A DNA stretch of 64,000 bases from Echinostoma caproni. Lineage: Eukaryota; Platyhelminthes; Trematoda; Plagiorchiida; Echinostomatidae. The position numbers and the translations under genes are program-made. Shown here piece after piece: positions 58,905 to 64,000 of this stretch. Within the stretch, counting starts at the first letter, position 1. Each line of letters begins with the position of its first letter. The stretch covers positions 192,945 to 256,944 of the forward strand of contig UZAN01039374.1 in assembly GCA_900618425.1 (NCBI GenBank), written 5' to 3'. Under the pieces are notes generated by a model. It was not told the origin of the DNA and did no database searches. It saw nothing but the letters and a program-made list of their open reading frames with translations.

Positions 58905-59452
58905 TATGAAAGGAAACTGAATGCATGAAAGCATTATTTGTTTTGGTAGGTTGGGATTGTTATACCAAACGGATAAACATTACAGGAAAACGATCGAACC
59001 TCACAACGGAACCAACATTTGACGAAACTAGCCAAGTGGTTTACGAAAGAAGTTTTACACAGGGTAGCTCCAGCAGAAATGGATGTAATCTTCTGAAAAT
59101 ATAAGCGCTTTGCTTTTACCTTGCGCCGCAAAGAATCTCTGTCACCTGGGGAATGGTTCGACGGTTGGAAAGGAGCTTTGTTTGCATACATGCAAGATAA
59201 CCAGCAACTATGAATTCCACGTTGAGTGAGGACCTTGAGTAAGAAAACTGAAGCGGTGTACAAGTTTCACTTTTCGCTAATAAACCTATTTGCTCTACAA
59301 TTTATTATTCTTACGGATCAATCTTGCGATGGGATTCATGCTATGGTTTTACGGTAGAGGAAGCAGGTTTATTCACATCCATCTACACGTGAGAGGAGTT
59401 GAGAGAGGAGAAACTAGACGAGGTGTCGATCGGTCAATTCATGGGAACCGTT
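58905..59452. other. interval between PLE and assembly gap, nothing recognised
   Basis: A minus-strand frame at 58934-59263 has no diagnostic motif. The sequence runs into Ns. Confidence 0.35.
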
Positions 59453-60338
59453 NNNNNNNNNNNNNNNNNNNNNNNNNNNNNNNNNNNNNNNNNNNNNNNN
59501 NNNNNNNNNNNNNNNNNNNNNNNNNNNNNNNNNNNNNNNNNNNNNNNNNNNNNNNNNNNNNNNNNNNNNNNNNNNNNNNNNNNNNNNNNNNNNNNNNNNN
59601 NNNNNNNNNNNNNNNNNNNNNNNNNNNNNNNNNNNNNNNNNNNNNNNNNNNNNNNNNNNNNNNNNNNNNNNNNNNNNNNNNNNNNNNNNNNNNNNNNNNN
59701 NNNNNNNNNNNNNNNNNNNNNNNNNNNNNNNNNNNNNNNNNNNNNNNNNNNNNNNNNNNNNNNNNNNNNNNNNNNNNNNNNNNNNNNNNNNNNNNNNNNN
59801 NNNNNNNNNNNNNNNNNNNNNNNNNNNNNNNNNNNNNNNNNNNNNNNNNNNNNNNNNNNNNNNNNNNNNNNNNNNNNNNNNNNNNNNNNNNNNNNNNNNN
59901 NNNNNNNNNNNNNNNNNNNNNNNNNNNNNNNNNNNNNNNNNNNNNNNNNNNNNNNNNNNNNNNNNNNNNNNNNNNNNNNNNNNNNNNNNNNNNNNNNNNN
60001 NNNNNNNNNNNNNNNNNNNNNNNNNNNNNNNNNNNNNNNNNNNNNNNNNNNNNNNNNNNNNNNNNNNNNNNNNNNNNNNNNNNNNNNNNNNNNNNNNNNN
60101 NNNNNNNNNNNNNNNNNNNNNNNNNNNNNNNNNNNNNNNNNNNNNNNNNNNNNNNNNNNNNNNNNNNNNNNNNNNNNNNNNNNNNNNNNNNNNNNNNNNN
60201 NNNNNNNNNNNNNNNNNNNNNNNNNNNNNNNNNNNNNNNNNNNNNNNNNNNNNNNNNNNNNNNNNNNNNNNNNNNNNNNNNNNNNNNNNNNNNNNNNNNN
60301 NNNNNNNNNNNNNNNNNNNNNNNNNNNNNNNNNNNNNN
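59453..60338. other. assembly gap (886 N)
   Basis: Continuous run of N; any frame spanning it is meaningless. Confidence 0.99.
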
Positions 60339-60610
60339 ATTAGTTAACGTAACAGCAATATGTATTTACAACGTCGACTTCCATAGAATGGTCAGGCATT
60401 GCTGCACCAACCACAGAAGACTGAGCAAAATTCCATTACTACCCAGACGGAGGGAACACATTGGGCGAAGAATAAGGTGGGTTTTATCCAGACCATGCTT
60501 GTACAGATCACATCCTCTCTCATCACCAGATGCTGGAAACGCGTCACACCTACCGGAGAACAATAATTGCAATCCTACATATCACTGCAGCATGTGACTT
60601 CCTCAACACA
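60339..60610. repeat. GC-richer repeat-like sequence at the gap edge
   Basis: Both strands are open: plus to 60597, minus 60366-60572. Composition is unlike the flanks, as is usual for a repeat that broke the assembly. No conserved domain was identified. Confidence 0.3.
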
Positions 60611-61440
60611 AAGGCCTTGAGAGAATGTCTTCTAAAATCGGAGAAGCGAATCTTTTCCTAACGACACATCATACAGCCAGTTACGCCCTACGACAAGCAT
60701 CAATCCAATTTGCTGCTTCTTGCATTATAAATATGTCTAATCTCATCCTTTTGCGTCAAATTTGCTGTGGACAACATCCATAAAGTGCGTTTTCTTGTAA
60801 GTAATATCCAAGACCACCCACCTGCAAATTTAGTCCTTTATCTGGAAAATAGTGATAATATCACTCAGATCTCCGAAATCACGCAACTGTGTTTGCAGGT
60901 AGCTTTGCTATCGTTTGGCTCTATACCACACCTAAACTAATGGGACCTTAGGTGATTCACTGTTCGAAGTCAAAAGGCTTGGAGTCTTGCTTTTCACGAC
61001 TGCGTAGTAGACCTCGTAGCTATAGGGTTTACTCTATCTGTTGTTCACCATAGATAGCCATTTAATTAAAGGCAAGAATGAAAAAGTCCTAAGCATATCG
61101 TACTATTTGCATTCGTTCTTGTAATTCTTCTTGAATGAACTCAAACTTATTATTCGAATTGCCACAAACATGAGAGCAAATTTATCTTCAATCAATAAAT
61201 TAGAGCTCGTGTTCATATATAGTTAGCATAGTTTGCATCCGTTAAAAGTTAACTGTTCCCCTCAAATCCGACGATGATTGAAGTAAAAGGTTCATTTAAA
61301 GATACACTGTAGATAAATATAACACGTATATAATTACATGAGCCTCCTGGGCCGGATAATGCAGAAAACTTGTAAAACCGGTCGTTTATTGATTTCCAAA
61401 AATAACAGTTTTGGATTGTACTAGTTTCACATAGAATTCT
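60611..61440. other. AT-rich interval, nothing recognised
   Basis: No coding-like frame and no repeat motif seen. Confidence 0.4.
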
Positions 61441-62430
61441 GTCTATGTTTGGCTCCTGAAATGCAGTAGTCCATATTTGATTTCTGGCTCAATGGGACAT
61501 TTATGTTCTAGCAGTAGTGTCCCCCAGCTCTGTATACGTATTCGGGCCCTTCTCGTAAACGCCACGCGTTCTCCTCTTGTGCATAGGGAAGGTCCCAAAT
61601 GAGCGTTTGATCGAATCGTTATACAGAATTGCGAAACCAGCAATCAAACGAAAATCTGCAGAAATGTGTGAGGGCTGAATAAAACGTTCCGGGATGCACA
61701 ACAAATTTTACTTGTTACATCTTCCCAAAGTATTCTCAACCGGTGTTCATACCCAGCTCCATGTGCTCAAAACAGTTGATGAATAAGTTCGACCATGTCG
61801 AGGCGGATAACACGTCGGCCAGTTCAATGGAGACTTCCAAGCAGCTATTAGTGACTCTCATCGGATTCCACGCAGCATGCATTTGACATTTGGGAACACA
61901 AAAGGATCACACAGAGCCAGGTATGGACCCTAGGGTGGGTGACCAACCTTCTTCAACGACATGAGACTTGTGTACCTTCGCGGTGCCATAGTGCGGTAAG
62001 GTCCCTGATGCTCGAGTACTTGGACAAAGCCTAGTAATAGTCTCTAACACTTTCGGCAGACAGTAGATGACGTACCAGTCTCATGTGACTGTGCATTTCT
62101 GTAACAGTGGAACAATAGCCACATGCCTACTTTGACCATGAAAACATCCACCGTCTGCTTTGCCAAACGGCGCTCGCGTCGGAATTTCTGAGATAGAAAC
62201 CAACTAACAGGCGTCCACTGAGACGGTCGGTACTTGGTCTCTGAGTGGAAACCGTACATTCAGATCTCAGTACCACCGATGATCTCCCAAACTACATTTG
62301 AAAGTCCACCATCAAACACGAAAAGCATGGAGCGTTATCGATTCCCCCGAACTGCTTTCTGTTCCTCACGGAGCAGATGCGATACGCAGCGTGCACAAAC
62401 GTTTCTGAGACATTGCTTTTCATGTTGAAT
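61441..62430. repeat. GC-richer mosaic block, probable dispersed repeats
   Basis: Two overlapping minus-strand frames (61443-61704) and another at 62044-62259 encode basic, Arg-rich products typical of repeat-derived frames. No retroviral-type integrase, protease or RT signature is present. No family was assigned. Confidence 0.3.
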
Positions 62431-62437
62431 ATTGCAG

Positions 62438-62677
62438 ATTGATCCCAACGAGATCCCAATGGCAATCACCAGCTACGCCACTGTTACCCGGGCATCCTAC
62501 AACACCATCGTTTGCATTGCAGCAAAGTTGTTCACTAAGGAGGCCTCCACGGGTCGACCACAACGTTTCTCATCATCCAGGGTCTACCTGCCACGTGTAA
62601 ACTCCGCAAACCACACAAAAACCAAACGCAGCTCGCAAACGATCAACATTACTGCTGCCTTAAGACAACAAGTATAG
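62438..62677 (+). CDS. weak exon candidate in repeat-rich DNA
   Basis: A good acceptor (TTGCTTTTCATGTTGAATATTGCAG) ends at 62437. The phase 0 frame begins IDPNEIPMAITSYATVTR and ends in a polar Thr/Ser/Lys-rich tail at a stop (62675-62677). A second frame from the same acceptor is also open and Pro-rich. This may be a terminal exon or a repeat-derived frame; product not recognised. Confidence 0.22.
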   Translation: MDPNEIPMAITSYATVTRASYNTIVCIAAKLFTKEASTGRPQRFSSSRVYLPRVNSANHTKTKRSSQTINITAALRQQV

Positions 62678-64000
62678 TCGTAGAAAATCATCTCCTTCTA
62701 GTGAAACCGAATGCGTTCCATCCGTGCAGTTCGAGTATAGCGATCATTCTGACTTGTGACCTGTGCTCGGCTATTGATATTTGGTTGTGAGTTGTGATCA
62801 CTAAACAAATATTGAAAATACACTGAAGTTCACGTTTCCATTTTCCGGTCACTTCCATTTTTTATATGTACTGCGTATCCGGAAACGTTTTACTCAGCCC
62901 TCATGTATCACGCAATAGTCAGACTCAGGAAATATATGGCATGACAGTTGACGACGAAGAACAGTTTTCGCTTTGACCAATCAAACTGTCCTACAGTAAT
63001 TACGAGTACAGCTTTGGTGTGATGATCACCATTGGGCATAGGGACGGGGATAGGTGAAATGTGACATTAAGCAATATTGGGTTACTAGGTAGGAATGCAT
63101 TCAGATTTCGTAATTCTCTTACTACAAAAGGGTTATGAATCCTACAAGTCGAAGGCTATTCGCAGAGTCAACGATGCACAGTCGTCATTAATACACAATG
63201 GCATCTGGCAACAGGACAATGCATGGAGTGAAGAAATGGCAGGACAGATATACGACGGACAGTAAGATGGAAAGAGTAACACAAATGTCGGTAGCAGCAA
63301 TTGCATTGAATCAGGTGAAACAAGTAAAGGATAAAACGACACCATAGATAAAGCTCTTACCCACGAAGAACTGGCATACGTGTACAAAAATGGTGTCCTG
63401 TATCACTGTACAAACTATAGAAAGGGATTAAAGCCATGAATAAGCTTCTATTGTGTTGAGGTTCCTGAGTCAGTATCAGAAATTGTTCCAAGAATTCATG
63501 TTTCTCTGATGTGTTATATATCGATGACTTCATCATAGCTGCAGAACACATTTCGTGGGATGAATGTTAGACATTATTGTACGAAAACGATCAGTGAATA
63601 CTTCTATCAAGTCAAGAACTATCAGTCAAACGACGCGCGTATTCCAGCATACTAATCAATTTTGTAGAGAAACTGTAGGGTTTTATATGCTTCAATCTCA
63701 TGCGCTTCCCCGTTTTAGTTTATTTTAATCTGAACCGTCCGGAGACTAAGTAATTCGAGAATATGATAAATGCTTTAGAGTATCAAGGTTGGAATAGCCA
63801 ACTCGATTGTTCGGAGGCACCAGGGATTTCTGATGGTCTTCGGTTTGGGTTTCCCTTCTTAGGAGATCGTTAACTCCCCACTGTTCTCATGCGACAAAAA
63901 TGTTTGTGATAACCAACAAGGACCACTGGACAGCGGTTTCGTCATGTTTGGGACTCGTCAGCAGTGTGTACTTTTTGTGTCCCTGTCAGGACTCAAACCG
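62678..64000. other. end of window, nothing firmly recognised
   Basis: Minus-strand frames at 63142-63551 lack context. A short plus-strand LYIDDFIIAAEHI near 63510-63550 superficially resembles an RT active site, but no neighbouring RT block was found. Confidence 0.35.

Noticed and set aside
59290..60597. Open frames of 435 and 314 codons
   Set aside because: They exist only because they run through 886 Ns; the real codons at either end show no domain.
63500..63560. LYIDDFIIAAEHI, resembling a reverse transcriptase active site
   Set aside because: No upstream RT blocks or downstream RNase H/integrase were found in any frame; a four-residue motif alone is expected by chance.

Overview
The window looks like a piece of an animal nuclear genome. 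It is AT-rich, contains assembly gaps (Ns), and has no operons, ribosome-binding-site patterns or long bacterial-type ORFs. It carries Penelope-like elements (PLEs) with a GIY-YIG-type endonuclease, a CR1/jockey-like non-LTR retrotransposon and several tRNA-derived SINE-like repeats. Very short introns (48 and 54 bp) appear to lie beside multi-kilobase ones. This combination fits a flatworm, most likely a trematode, but that placement is inference and no species can be named.

Layout. 0-19 kb (+): scattered, phase-compatible exon candidates (1.8, 7.9, 9.4, 11.3, 11.56 and 18.5 kb) that could form the cytoplasmic tail of a membrane protein. 16.8-18.5 kb (-): two truncated PLE fragments lying head to tail. 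20.8-22.9 kb (-): a decayed CR1/jockey-like element with an endonuclease-like ORF and frameshifted reverse transcriptase. 23.5-54 kb (+): a second, longer chain of small exon candidates with matching splice phases. One contains a WD-repeat-like WSPDGS motif; the product is not recognised. 56.0-58.9 kb (+): a SINE copy, then a PLE with RT and endonuclease bounded by a perfect 22-bp inverted repeat. 59.45-60.34 kb: an 886-base gap. 60.3-64 kb: mosaic, mildly GC-richer, repeat-like DNA with one weak exon candidate.

Open frames of 60-100 codons are expected by chance in large numbers in AT-rich DNA of this size. Exons were therefore proposed only where an open frame, protein-like composition, acceptor/donor signals and compatible phase coincide, and even so they are hypotheses. 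The transposon calls rest on diagnostic protein motifs and are much firmer. No CRISPR array, rRNA or intact tRNA gene was found, and nothing looks convincingly like an undescribed molecular system. The most unusual features are the PLE boundary repeats, the paired endonuclease-less PLE fragments and a local SINE family that is entirely on the plus strand.
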